Positions 24,157 to 30,363 of a stretch of DNA of 30,699 nucleotides are shown here, piece by piece; position 1 is the stretch's first letter; each line of letters opens with the position of its first letter. Below the pieces are notes generated by a model that was not told where the DNA came from, did not search any database, and worked only from the letters and a program-made list of their open reading frames with translations. The position numbers were made by a program, and so were the translations under genes. The DNA is from a virus: positions 1 through 30,699 of IMG/VR virus record IMGVR_UViG_3300046777_002257, one strand, 5' to 3'.

Positions 24157-24883
24157 TCTTTTCCTTTAGCGTGGCTTCGATAGCGCGGGCAAAATCGAAT
24201 CCACCAGTCATCAAATCGTTCGGCGTTGTTCTACCCCACAGATATTGGACTTCCTCATCCGTCAGCTTCTGCCATTCGCGTTGCGGTTGTGACAATGAGT
24301 TTTTGCCACGAGGTTGTTGATCCATGGCCCAATCAAGCCATTGCTCTGCGGTCATGTTGTAGTAACCATCAGGGCCAACGCTTGACAGTTCTTCACCAAG
24401 TCGAATGGCTGCGTTTTTCCACGCCACCGGCTCCTGCACAGGTGCTGTGGGTGGGGTGGTGTAGAGTGGCTGCGTATGAAAATGCCCCGGCGTCCACGAC
24501 AATCCTTTGTCTTCGCCGCGAACATTCATATCAGCCCACGCCACAGGCTCTTGCTTTGGCTGTGCTGGCTGTGGGTAGGTGTATTCATCAAGGACATACT
24601 CAAGCAAATCATCAAGGCTTTGTTTGTCCATAAAGTCATTGAGTGCCAATTGATCGCCGCTTCGGTTCACAAAACTTTGTCGCCAAGTCAGCAAACGCTG
24701 TTCAACATGGTCGCGCCACGCCACAGGCTCTTGCTCTACCATTTCTTTCAATGCGTCCAGCAACTCAACATTCACCTCATGCAAGCGGCGTAGTTCGGCG
24801 GCGGCATCCACTACATCCCATCTGCCAAGATCAAGACTTTGCAATCTTTCAGCCAGCCGCAGGGCTTCGGGTTGTTTGTTCAT
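24140..24883 (-). CDS. Modular early protein with EPVAW repeats (247 aa)
   Basis: A 247-residue protein starting at 24883 (GGAG upstream, ATGA overlap with the HTH gene). The N-terminal 60 residues are helical (LRLAERLQSLDLGRWDVVDA). The motif EPVAW then appears three times (EPVAWRDHVE, EPVAWADMNV, EPVAWKNAAI), with HTQPLYTTPP before the third, a module used in many phage proteins of Proteobacteria. The C-terminal section (QREWQKLTDEEVQYLWG, then FARAIEATLKEKN) resembles another common phage ending. The unit seems to be a shuffled repeat. The function is unknown. Confidence 0.72.
   Translation of the reverse strand: MNKQPEALRLAERLQSLDLGRWDVVDAAAELRRLHEVNVELLDALKEMVEQEPVAWRDHVEQRLLTWRQSFVNRSGDQLALNDFMDKQSLDDLLEYVLDEYTYPQPAQPKQEPVAWADMNVRGEDKGLSWTPGHFHTQPLYTTPPTAPVQEPVAWKNAAIRLGEELSSVGPDGYYNMTAEQWLDWAMDQQPRGKNSLSQPQREWQKLTDEEVQYLWGRTTPNDLMTGGFDFARAIEATLKEKNDVAN
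24419..24735 (-). repeat. Direct repeats coding for EPVAW
   Basis: A 20-nt stretch is identical at 24536-24555 and 24716-24735, exactly 180 nt apart. A third, diverged copy is at 24419-24438. On the minus strand they encode the recurring Gln/Glu-Glu-Pro-Val-Ala-Trp unit of the modular early protein. They could allow module loss or gain by recombination. Confidence 0.8.
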
Positions 24884-25089
24884 AGCAGACTCCGAATCTT
24901 CTCGATGTTCCAACCTGTAACGTCATAAATTTGCAGGATGCGCTCAGGCGTCGTTGGCAGCAGTCGGTTGCGTATCTTGCTAACCACGGGCGGATCCCAG
25001 CTCATCAGCCTGGCGATTGCGGCGTCATTCTTCAAGTTGAGCTCGGACTTCATTGTGTCTAACAGCGTGTGCGGTACTGAGTTGCCCAT
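24880..25089 (-). CDS. Small helix-turn-helix (Cro/XRE-like) protein
   Basis: A 69-residue DNA-binding protein. The start at 25089 has an excellent site (AGGAGG, 7-nt spacing). The segment LLDTMKSELNLKNDAAIARLM, followed by WDPPVVSKIRNRLLPTTPERIL, is a compact XRE-type HTH in which the PPVVSKIRN part would be the recognition helix. The pattern is one I associate with phages of Burkholderia and relatives. It is encoded second in the early minus operon, so it is a candidate regulator of the divergent promoter region at 25350-25399. That link is inference. Confidence 0.82.
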   Translation of the reverse strand: MGNSVPHTLLDTMKSELNLKNDAAIARLMSWDPPVVSKIRNRLLPTTPERILQIYDVTGWNIEKIRSLL

Positions 25090-25343
25090 TCGTCTACCTC
25101 CTGTTGGTTAGTTAATAATGCGTAATTCTGCTTTAGCCGTAACACATCATTGCGGAACATCTTTTGCAGCTCAGACAGCCTGCCGTTTGGTGCCTTCAGC
25201 TCAACAAACCATGTGCGGCCATCAGGCATACAAGCGATGCGGTCACTCACTCCACGTTGGGTGACAGACTTAAACTTGTAGGTCTTGCCGCCAGCCGTTT
25301 CGACCGTCCAGATAAAGTAGTTTTCGATTTCTGACTCACGCAT
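25059..25343 (-). CDS. VRR-NUC nuclease
   Basis: A 94-residue VRR-NUC nuclease, the first gene of the minus-strand early operon. The PD-(D/E)xK-like active site is visible: Glu3 or Glu7 (MRESEIENY), Asp34 (RGVSDRIA) and Glu48-x-Lys50 (FVELKAPNGRLS). Proteins of this type act on DNA branch structures and usually lie with SNF2 helicase and DUF2800 genes in phages. The start at 25343 fits the known family beginning (MRESEIE). It has no ribosome binding site, and its ATG lies 6 nt after a predicted -10 box, so a leaderless message is likely. A TTG-started longer frame to 25409 would run through the promoter and is rejected. Confidence 0.88.
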   Translation of the reverse strand: MRESEIENYFIWTVETAGGKTYKFKSVTQRGVSDRIACMPDGRTWFVELKAPNGRLSELQKMFRNDVLRLKQNYALLTNQQEVDEWATQYRTRC

Positions 25344-25349
25344 AGCGCA

Positions 25350-25378
25350 AATATAAAGGCTAAAAAAGTGTTTGACAA
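25350..25378 (-). promoter_or_regulatory. Sigma70-type promoter of the minus early operon
   Basis: On the minus strand TTGTCA (25378-25373, 5 of 6 to the consensus) and TATATT (25355-25350, 5 of 6) are separated by exactly 17 bp. A tract of six A precedes the -35 box. The expected start of transcription, 7 nt past the -10 box, is 25343, the A of the VRR-NUC ATG. Confidence 0.75.
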
Positions 25379-25388
25379 GAACTTTTTT
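25362..25388. promoter_or_regulatory. 27-bp palindrome centred on overlapping -35 boxes
   Basis: AAAAAAGT (25362-25369) mirrors ACTTTTTT (25381-25388), and the central TTGACAA (25372-25378) is itself symmetric. Of 13 possible pairs around base 25375, 11 are complementary. The centre is the two overlapping -35 boxes and the flanks are A6/T6 tracts. This is the form of a regulator binding site, or of two symmetric UP-type elements. Confidence 0.7.
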
Positions 25389-25399
25389 CGTGTTAATCT
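25372..25399 (+). promoter_or_regulatory. Sigma70-type promoter of the replication operon
   Basis: The plus strand has a perfect TTGACA (25372-25377) and, after 16 bp, TAATCT (25394-25399), preceded by TG one base upstream (extended -10). The -10 match alone is only moderate. The start of transcription would be near 25406, giving a leader of about 23 nt that includes AGGGGAG (25418-25424) before the GTG at 25429. Confidence 0.65.
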
Positions 25400-25428
25400 G
25401 ACGGCTCAATCAACTACAGGGGAGTCAA

Positions 25429-26547
25429 GTGGCACATTCAAGTATTGTCGGCGGCAGCACCGCCAAGCGCGTCATCGCTTGTCCGGCGTCGGTTAAGCTG
25501 GTGCAGCAAATGCCGCCGCGCCCGTCGTCTGAGCACGCCGACCGCGGCACCCTATTGCACGAGGTTATGGCCGAGCTTTTGGAATTCGACAAGAAGCCCG
25601 AGCAGATGCTGGGTGCCGAATACAAGTCGCAGGTACTCACACAGGAGCTCATCGATGAGAAGGTTATACCCGCTCTACAAGCACTCGACGAAGTCGATCC
25701 CGACAAACAGATGGAATATATGGTGGAAACGCGAGTGGGATTTGGTGATTTTCTGCCTGACGTTTTTGGCAGTACTGATCTACTTGGGCGTTTGGCAAAT
25801 CGCGCTGTTGTGCTTGATTGGAAGTTTGGCGACGGTGTACTGGTCGATGCCGAAGAGAACCCCCAGCTTCTCTTTTACGCCGCAGCCGCTATGCGAACCA
25901 AAGCCTGCCAATGGGTTTTCGAGGGGGCGACTGAGATTGAATGCGTCATCATTCAACCACCCTTCATCCGGCGCTGGGTTACTGATAAGGCACGGGTTGT
26001 TTCTTTCGAACAGGAGCTCTCGAAAGCCATAAGGCTCGCCCAGCAAGAGACGGCGCCAATGCAAGCCGGCGACCACTGCCGCTGGTGCGCGGCCAAGCCG
26101 GTCTGCCCGCAGATGACGGGCGCTGTTGAGCGCGCGTTAAAGGCACAACTGCAAGCCCTGCCGGCTGAGCAGATCGCCATGCAACTGCAGCAAGCCGATG
26201 CGATCGAGGACTATCTGCGCGACCTGCGGGCGCTGGCGTTCCAGATGTTGGAGAACGGTCAGCCCGTGCCAGGCTACAAGCTGGTGGCCAAGCGCGGCAC
26301 GCGCCAGTGGGTGAACGAGGACAAGTTGATTGAGTGGGCCGAGAAAAACAATATCGATTACGCCGAATCAAAAATAAAGTCGCCTGCCCAGTTGGAGAAA
26401 GTCGTAAAAAAGTTTAATATGGAATTGCCGTCGGAATTGATCACCTCAATTTCGTCGGGCAGTACGCTGGCACCGGAGTCCGATCCGAGGCCGGCGGTGC
26501 TTCAAATCGGTCGTCAGCTGACGGCCGCTCTCTCTAAACTACAGTAA
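25429..26547 (+). CDS. DUF2800 nuclease, Cas4/AddB-like
   Basis: A 372-residue protein, first of the replication operon, starting with GTG (AGGGGAG 4 nt upstream). It is the DUF2800 family, which belongs to the PD-(D/E)xK nucleases of the Cas4/AddB group. Asp117 and the Asp130-Trp-Lys132 motif (VVLDWKFGDG) give the active site. Cys18, Cys217, Cys220 and Cys226 (HCRWCAAKPVC) are placed as the iron-sulphur cysteines of AddB-like proteins, with one near the N-terminus and three near the end of the nuclease core. Such proteins are thought to process DNA ends in phage recombination or replication. It heads the operon with polymerase and primase. Confidence 0.88.
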   Translation: MAHSSIVGGSTAKRVIACPASVKLVQQMPPRPSSEHADRGTLLHEVMAELLEFDKKPEQMLGAEYKSQVLTQELIDEKVIPALQALDEVDPDKQMEYMVETRVGFGDFLPDVFGSTDLLGRLANRAVVLDWKFGDGVLVDAEENPQLLFYAAAAMRTKACQWVFEGATEIECVIIQPPFIRRWVTDKARVVSFEQELSKAIRLAQQETAPMQAGDHCRWCAAKPVCPQMTGAVERALKAQLQALPAEQIAMQLQQADAIEDYLRDLRALAFQMLENGQPVPGYKLVAKRGTRQWVNEDKLIEWAEKNNIDYAESKIKSPAQLEKVVKKFNMELPSELITSISSGSTLAPESDPRPAVLQIGRQLTAALSKLQ

Positions 26548-26558
26548 AGGAAAGTACT

Positions 26559-27194
26559 ATGTCATTCGCACTCGCAAACCTCCCGTCCGTTTCTTCCCTG
26601 TCTGTCGCTCTGCGCACGCTTGAAAAAGAAGTCGCGCCCGTTGGTTCGGTCATCCTGAAAATGGACAAGACCGGTCACTGGGTGTTCGGCGCTGAGCAGA
26701 CCGAGATCGACCCCGAGTCGACTTGGGCAGTCAATCCCTTCTCGTTCATCCACGGCTTTATCGCTTGGGGTGAAGGCGAGGTGCTGGGCGAGAAGATGGT
26801 ATCGGTTGCAGAACCGCTGCCTGAGATGGAAGCAGCGCCGCCCAACGCCAAGCGTGGTTGGGAGCCGCAGGTTGGTATGTCGTTGAAGTGCCTGTCTGGC
26901 GAAGACAAGGACATGGAAGCACGCTACACGGTGACCTCGGTCGGCGGTAAGCGCGCGGTCCAGCAGCTTGCCGTTGCCATCGCCGAGCAGGTCGAGAAAG
27001 ACCAAAGCAAGCCGGTGCCGGTGGTGCGCCTGAAAAAGGATCACTACATGCACAAGTCGTATGGTCGCATCTACACGCCGGTCTTTGAGATCGTCGAGTG
27101 GGTGTCGATGGACGGCGAAAGCGATGCCGCCGAGGCAGCTCCTGCCGAAGCAGCGCCGGAAGAAGCAGCGCCGGCACGTCGTCGTCGCGGCTAA
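26559..27194 (+). CDS. Probable ssDNA-binding or replication accessory protein
   Basis: A 211-residue protein following the DUF2800 gene, with AAAGGAAA before the ATG. In related phages this place is held by the ssDNA-binding DUF2815 protein. This sequence does not clearly match it. It contains KMDKTGHWVFGAEQTEIDPES, WAVNPFSFIHGFIAWGEGEVLG and a central EDKDMEARYTVTSV, then LKKDHYMHKSYGRIYTPVFEIVEWV. The last 30 residues are Ala/Glu/Pro-rich and end in four Arg. An accessory or binding role is inferred from the position. The codons are strongly biased to G or C at third positions, suggesting high expression. Confidence 0.6.
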   Translation: MSFALANLPSVSSLSVALRTLEKEVAPVGSVILKMDKTGHWVFGAEQTEIDPESTWAVNPFSFIHGFIAWGEGEVLGEKMVSVAEPLPEMEAAPPNAKRGWEPQVGMSLKCLSGEDKDMEARYTVTSVGGKRAVQQLAVAIAEQVEKDQSKPVPVVRLKKDHYMHKSYGRIYTPVFEIVEWVSMDGESDAAEAAPAEAAPEEAAPARRRRG

Positions 27195-27224
27195 GTAGCA
27201 CGGGCCCGAAAGCTGCTGTTGCGA

Positions 27225-27239
27225 GTAGGGCCCACCTAC
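27225..27239 (+). promoter_or_regulatory. Small hairpin before the methylase-like gene
   Basis: GTAGG (27225-27229) pairs with CCTAC (27235-27239) across GCCCA. Two GGGCCC palindromes (27202-27207 and 27228-27233) also lie in this 49-nt gap, so alternative foldings exist. The ATG at 27244 has no clear ribosome binding site, so this leader may set a low rate of translation. It is not followed by a T-run. Confidence 0.35.
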
Positions 27240-27243
27240 CATC

Positions 27244-27834
27244 ATGAAGATACTAATCGCCTGCGAGTACTCAGGCCGTGTTCGCGACGCCTTCTTGGCA
27301 CGCGGCCATGACGCCATTAGCTGCGACATACTGCCCACTGATGCGCCCGGCCCACACTATCAGGGCGACGTCCGTGACATTTTTAACGATGGCTGGGATT
27401 TGATGATCGCCCACCCACCATGCACCTATCTATCCGTGTCCGGCATGCACTGGACGACGCGGGGGCTACGCGACCCTAAGCTAACCGAAGACGCGTTGGA
27501 TTTTGTGCGCCTGCTGATGGCCGCGCCGATTGAACGCATTGCTATCGAAAATCCGATCAGTGTCATCAGCTCGCGTATCAGGAAGCCCGATCAGATCATC
27601 ACGCCGTACCAGTTCGGTCATGACGCGAGTAAGAAGACCTGCCTGTGGCTAAAGAACCTGCCGCCATTGACGCTGACGCAAATGATCGAGCCGCGCATTG
27701 TGAACGGCAAAAAACGTTGGGGCAATCAGACTGACAGTGGCCAGAACAAATTGACGCCGTCTGCTGATCGCTGGAAAATCCGCAGTGAAACGTATAAGGG
27801 CATCGCCAATGCGATGGCATCGCAATGGGGATGA
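27244..27834 (+). CDS. Short cytosine-methyltransferase-like protein
   Basis: A 196-residue protein with the fold marks of C5-cytosine methyltransferases but without the usual length (over 300). Motif I is ACEYSGRVRDAF near the start, the catalytic Pro-Cys of motif IV is AHPPCTY (Cys60), and the motif VI Glu-Asn is IAIENP (Glu102). There is no target-recognition domain between, and motifs IX/X are not clear. Proteins of this short family are common in phages. They may methylate DNA non-specifically, help base modification, or have lost activity. It overlaps the polymerase start by ATGA, tying it to replication. Confidence 0.75.
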   Translation: MKILIACEYSGRVRDAFLARGHDAISCDILPTDAPGPHYQGDVRDIFNDGWDLMIAHPPCTYLSVSGMHWTTRGLRDPKLTEDALDFVRLLMAAPIERIAIENPISVISSRIRKPDQIITPYQFGHDASKKTCLWLKNLPPLTLTQMIEPRIVNGKKRWGNQTDSGQNKLTPSADRWKIRSETYKGIANAMASQWG

Positions 27835-29822
27835 TTCTCTGGATTGACTTCGAGACGCGCAGTCGCTGCGATCTCACATCAAAAGGGGTCTACAATTATG
27901 CACAAGACGCCAGTACCGACGTACTTTGTATGTCGTACGCCTTTGACGATGAAGACGTTCAAACTTGGACGCCTTTCTATACACATCCCGATGGACATGT
28001 CGAAAAAAACCCGTTTCCTATACACGTCCGCAATCACACCGGACAGATCAGGGCGCATAACGCTGCCTTCGAGCGGCTCATCTTTTGGTACGTCCTACAG
28101 TGCAACTTCAAGCTGGAGCAGTTCTACTGCACCGCTGCTCAGTCCAGAGCAAACTGCCTGCCTGGAAGCCTTGAAGACGTCGGCCGAGCGCTTAGCAGCC
28201 ATATGCGGAAAGACCATCGTGGTTCCCAGCTTATTCGGCTTCTATCAATACCGCGAGCAGATGGTACGTTCAATGATGACCCGGCCTTGATGGCTGAGAT
28301 GGTGGCATATTGCGAGCAGGATGTGCGCGCCATGCGAGCTGTCAGCAAGGCCATGCGCGACCTGTCGGCGGAAGAGCTGGCTGACTATCACGTCAACGAG
28401 CGCATTAACGATCGCGGCGTGCTGCTGGACAAGCCGTTAGCCGAGGCCGCCATCCAGTACGCATCGGTTGAGACGGATGAGATTCAGACGCTGGTGGCCG
28501 AGCTGACTGAGGGTGCCATCACGTCGGTGCGCAGCCCCAAGATGCGCCAATGGGTGATGGACCGGGTCGGACCGCAGGCATTGAAGCTGATGGAAACGTA
28601 CAAGGACGGCGAAAAGAAGTACAGTATCGACAAGACCGTACGCGCCAACTTGCTGCTTTTTGCGGAGGAAAACCCAGATGAGATTCCGGCCCATGTTGCG
28701 GACGTCATTCAATGCGCGGATGACCTCTGGGCGTCGTCGGTTGCGAAGTTCAGCCGCCTTGTTGGCTTGGCAGACGAGGACGATCAACGAGTACGAGGTG
28801 CTTTCGTATTCGCAGGCGGAGCTGCCACCGGACGTGCTTCAAGCTATGGGGCGCAATTACACAATATGTCCCGAAAATGCGCAACCGATCCCGAAGCTAT
28901 CCGGCACGCTATGGTGCGCGGGCACCCTGTCGTACCAAGATATGGTAGTCGGATTACAGATGTTTTGCGGGGAATGCTCCGGCCCTCATTAATACCCGCG
29001 CCCGGAAATGTGCTTGTTGGTTATGATTGGTCGGCGATTGAAGCCCGCGTTACACCTTGGGCCGCCGATGACCCTGTTGCCGAATCTGTGTTGGAAGTTT
29101 TTCGGCAGGGGCGAGATATTTATAAACGGGAAGCAGCCGGTGTTTACCGAGTTAAAGAAGAAGACGTAACCAAAGATCAGCGCCAAATAGGTAAAGTCGC
29201 CATTTTATCGTTGGGTTTTGGCGGGTCAGTAGGCGCATTTTCCGCGATGGGCCGCAATTACGGCATCATCATGCAAGAGTCTGATTCACGACGCATTGTC
29301 GACGCATGGCGGCGCGCGAATCCGTGGGCCGTTAAGTATTGGACGGCGCTTGAAAATGCCTATCGTCGTGCCATGCGCAATCCTGGCCGAGAAGTACAGG
29401 CTGGTCGAGTCACATATTTATACGATACGCAACATCTTTGGTATGCCCTGCCATCTGGCCGCGTTCTTTGCTATCCCTTTGCGCGGTTTGAAAGCGACGA
29501 AATCACTTATTTGAAAGCCGCATGGAAACCCGCCGCCGATTCTAAAGAATGGCCGCGCGCGCGGTTGTGGCGCGGTTTAGCATGCGAAAACATTACGCAG
29601 GCTATAGCTCATGATCTATTACGGCATACGTTACGGCAGCTTGAATGTGACGGCATCGGGGCCTGCGTTCACGTACATGACGAAGCGGTTGTTGAATGCC
29701 CTACAGAAGATGCTGAACGCGTTAGCGCGCGGATGCACAAAATAATGACAACTGCACCCGCATGGGCAGAAGGATTGCCGCTTGCCGCTGAAGGTAGTGT
29801 AATGCTACGATACGGCAAGTAA
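27831..29822 (+). CDS. Family A DNA polymerase
   Basis: A 663-residue replicative polymerase. I choose the ATG at 27831 because it gives the ATGA overlap that is usual in this operon; an ATG at 27825 adds two residues. The 3'-5' exonuclease has Asp6 and Glu8 (WIDFETRS), then AHNAAFERLIF and YCEQDVRAM. The polymerase core has motif A with Asp399 (YDWSAIEAR), motif B RQIGKVAILSLGFGG, and motif C with Asp617 (VHDEAVVECP). Active-site residues appear intact. At about 28790 the codon choice changes sharply: from GAG 10, GAA 4 and AAG 8, AAA 0 (28370-28790) to GAA 19, GAG 1 and AAA 8, AAG 2 (29000-29822). Confidence 0.95.
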   Translation: MILWIDFETRSRCDLTSKGVYNYAQDASTDVLCMSYAFDDEDVQTWTPFYTHPDGHVEKNPFPIHVRNHTGQIRAHNAAFERLIFWYVLQCNFKLEQFYCTAAQSRANCLPGSLEDVGRALSSHMRKDHRGSQLIRLLSIPRADGTFNDDPALMAEMVAYCEQDVRAMRAVSKAMRDLSAEELADYHVNERINDRGVLLDKPLAEAAIQYASVETDEIQTLVAELTEGAITSVRSPKMRQWVMDRVGPQALKLMETYKDGEKKYSIDKTVRANLLLFAEENPDEIPAHVADVIQCADDLWASSVAKFSRLVGLADEDDQRVRGAFVFAGGAATGRASSYGAQLHNMSRKCATDPEAIRHAMVRGHPVVPRYGSRITDVLRGMLRPSLIPAPGNVLVGYDWSAIEARVTPWAADDPVAESVLEVFRQGRDIYKREAAGVYRVKEEDVTKDQRQIGKVAILSLGFGGSVGAFSAMGRNYGIIMQESDSRRIVDAWRRANPWAVKYWTALENAYRRAMRNPGREVQAGRVTYLYDTQHLWYALPSGRVLCYPFARFESDEITYLKAAWKPAADSKEWPRARLWRGLACENITQAIAHDLLRHTLRQLECDGIGACVHVHDEAVVECPTEDAERVSARMHKIMTTAPAWAEGLPLAAEGSVMLRYGK

Positions 29823-29838
29823 CTTTACGGAGGGCGCG

Positions 29839-30318
29839 ATGATTACGCAAAAACGGTTGAAAGAGTTATTGCATTATGCGCCTGAAACCGGCGTGTTTAC
29901 GTGGAAAGTTAGCCATCCTCGCGCGCCGCTTGGCGCTGTTGCAGGGGCGGTGGATCATTACGGCTACATTGTCGTTCGACTAGACACAGTACTTTACAAA
30001 GCGCATAGGCTTGCGTGGCTATATGTTCATGGCGAATGGCCTAGCAAAGGACTTGACCATATTAATCGGGATAAGTCGGATAACCGCATGTGCAACTTGC
30101 GTATCGCGGATCAATCTGTAAATATGCACAATGTCGCAACGCGGGTGAATTCAAAGAGTGGCGTTGCAGGCGTCACATGGCGCGCGGATCGCAAGAAGTG
30201 GAACGCGCGCATCAAAGTAGGCTACAAAAATTTCAATTTAGGGCTGTTTGACGATATGCCGTCTGCGGTGGCCGCTAGGCAAGCTGCGGAAAGGCGTCTA
30301 CTTTCTGCCATCAAATAA
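29839..30318 (+). CDS. HNH homing-type endonuclease with AP2 domain
   Basis: A 159-residue selfish-type nuclease with GGAGGGC before the ATG. The HNH part has HRLAWLYVHGEWP and LDHINRDKSDNRMCNLR, giving the His-Asn-Asn/His arrangement. The C-terminal part, SGVAGVTWRADRKKWNARI to GLFDDMPSAVAARQAAE, is an AP2-like DNA-binding domain. Such genes move by cutting related phages near their insertion site. It sits directly after the polymerase motif C and uses the same AT-ending codon style as the 3' part of that gene. A hairpin terminator follows at once. Confidence 0.92.
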   Translation: MITQKRLKELLHYAPETGVFTWKVSHPRAPLGAVAGAVDHYGYIVVRLDTVLYKAHRLAWLYVHGEWPSKGLDHINRDKSDNRMCNLRIADQSVNMHNVATRVNSKSGVAGVTWRADRKKWNARIKVGYKNFNLGLFDDMPSAVAARQAAERRLLSAIK

Positions 30319-30319
30319 A

Positions 30320-30343
30320 AAAGCCGCCTGGCAGGGCGGCTTT
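30320..30343. terminator. Bidirectional hairpin terminator
   Basis: AAAGCCGCC (30320-30328) pairs fully with GGCGGCTTT (30335-30343) around a 6-nt loop. On the plus strand only three T follow the GC part. On the minus strand the stem is followed by a longer T-run. It lies 1 nt after the HNH stop and before the primase gene, so it would reduce plus-strand readthrough into the primase. Confidence 0.7.
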
Positions 30344-30363
30344 ACCAACTACAGGAGAAGCAA

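Noticed and set aside
25344-25409. TTG-started N-terminal extension of the VRR-NUC protein
   Set aside because: It would be translated through the promoter region, has no ribosome binding site, and the family normally begins with MRESE.
27844-28290. A 148-codon plus frame within the polymerase gene
   Set aside because: It lies entirely over the exonuclease domain, whose residues are clearly recognisable in the other frame. The alternative product is Ser/Thr-rich without motifs.
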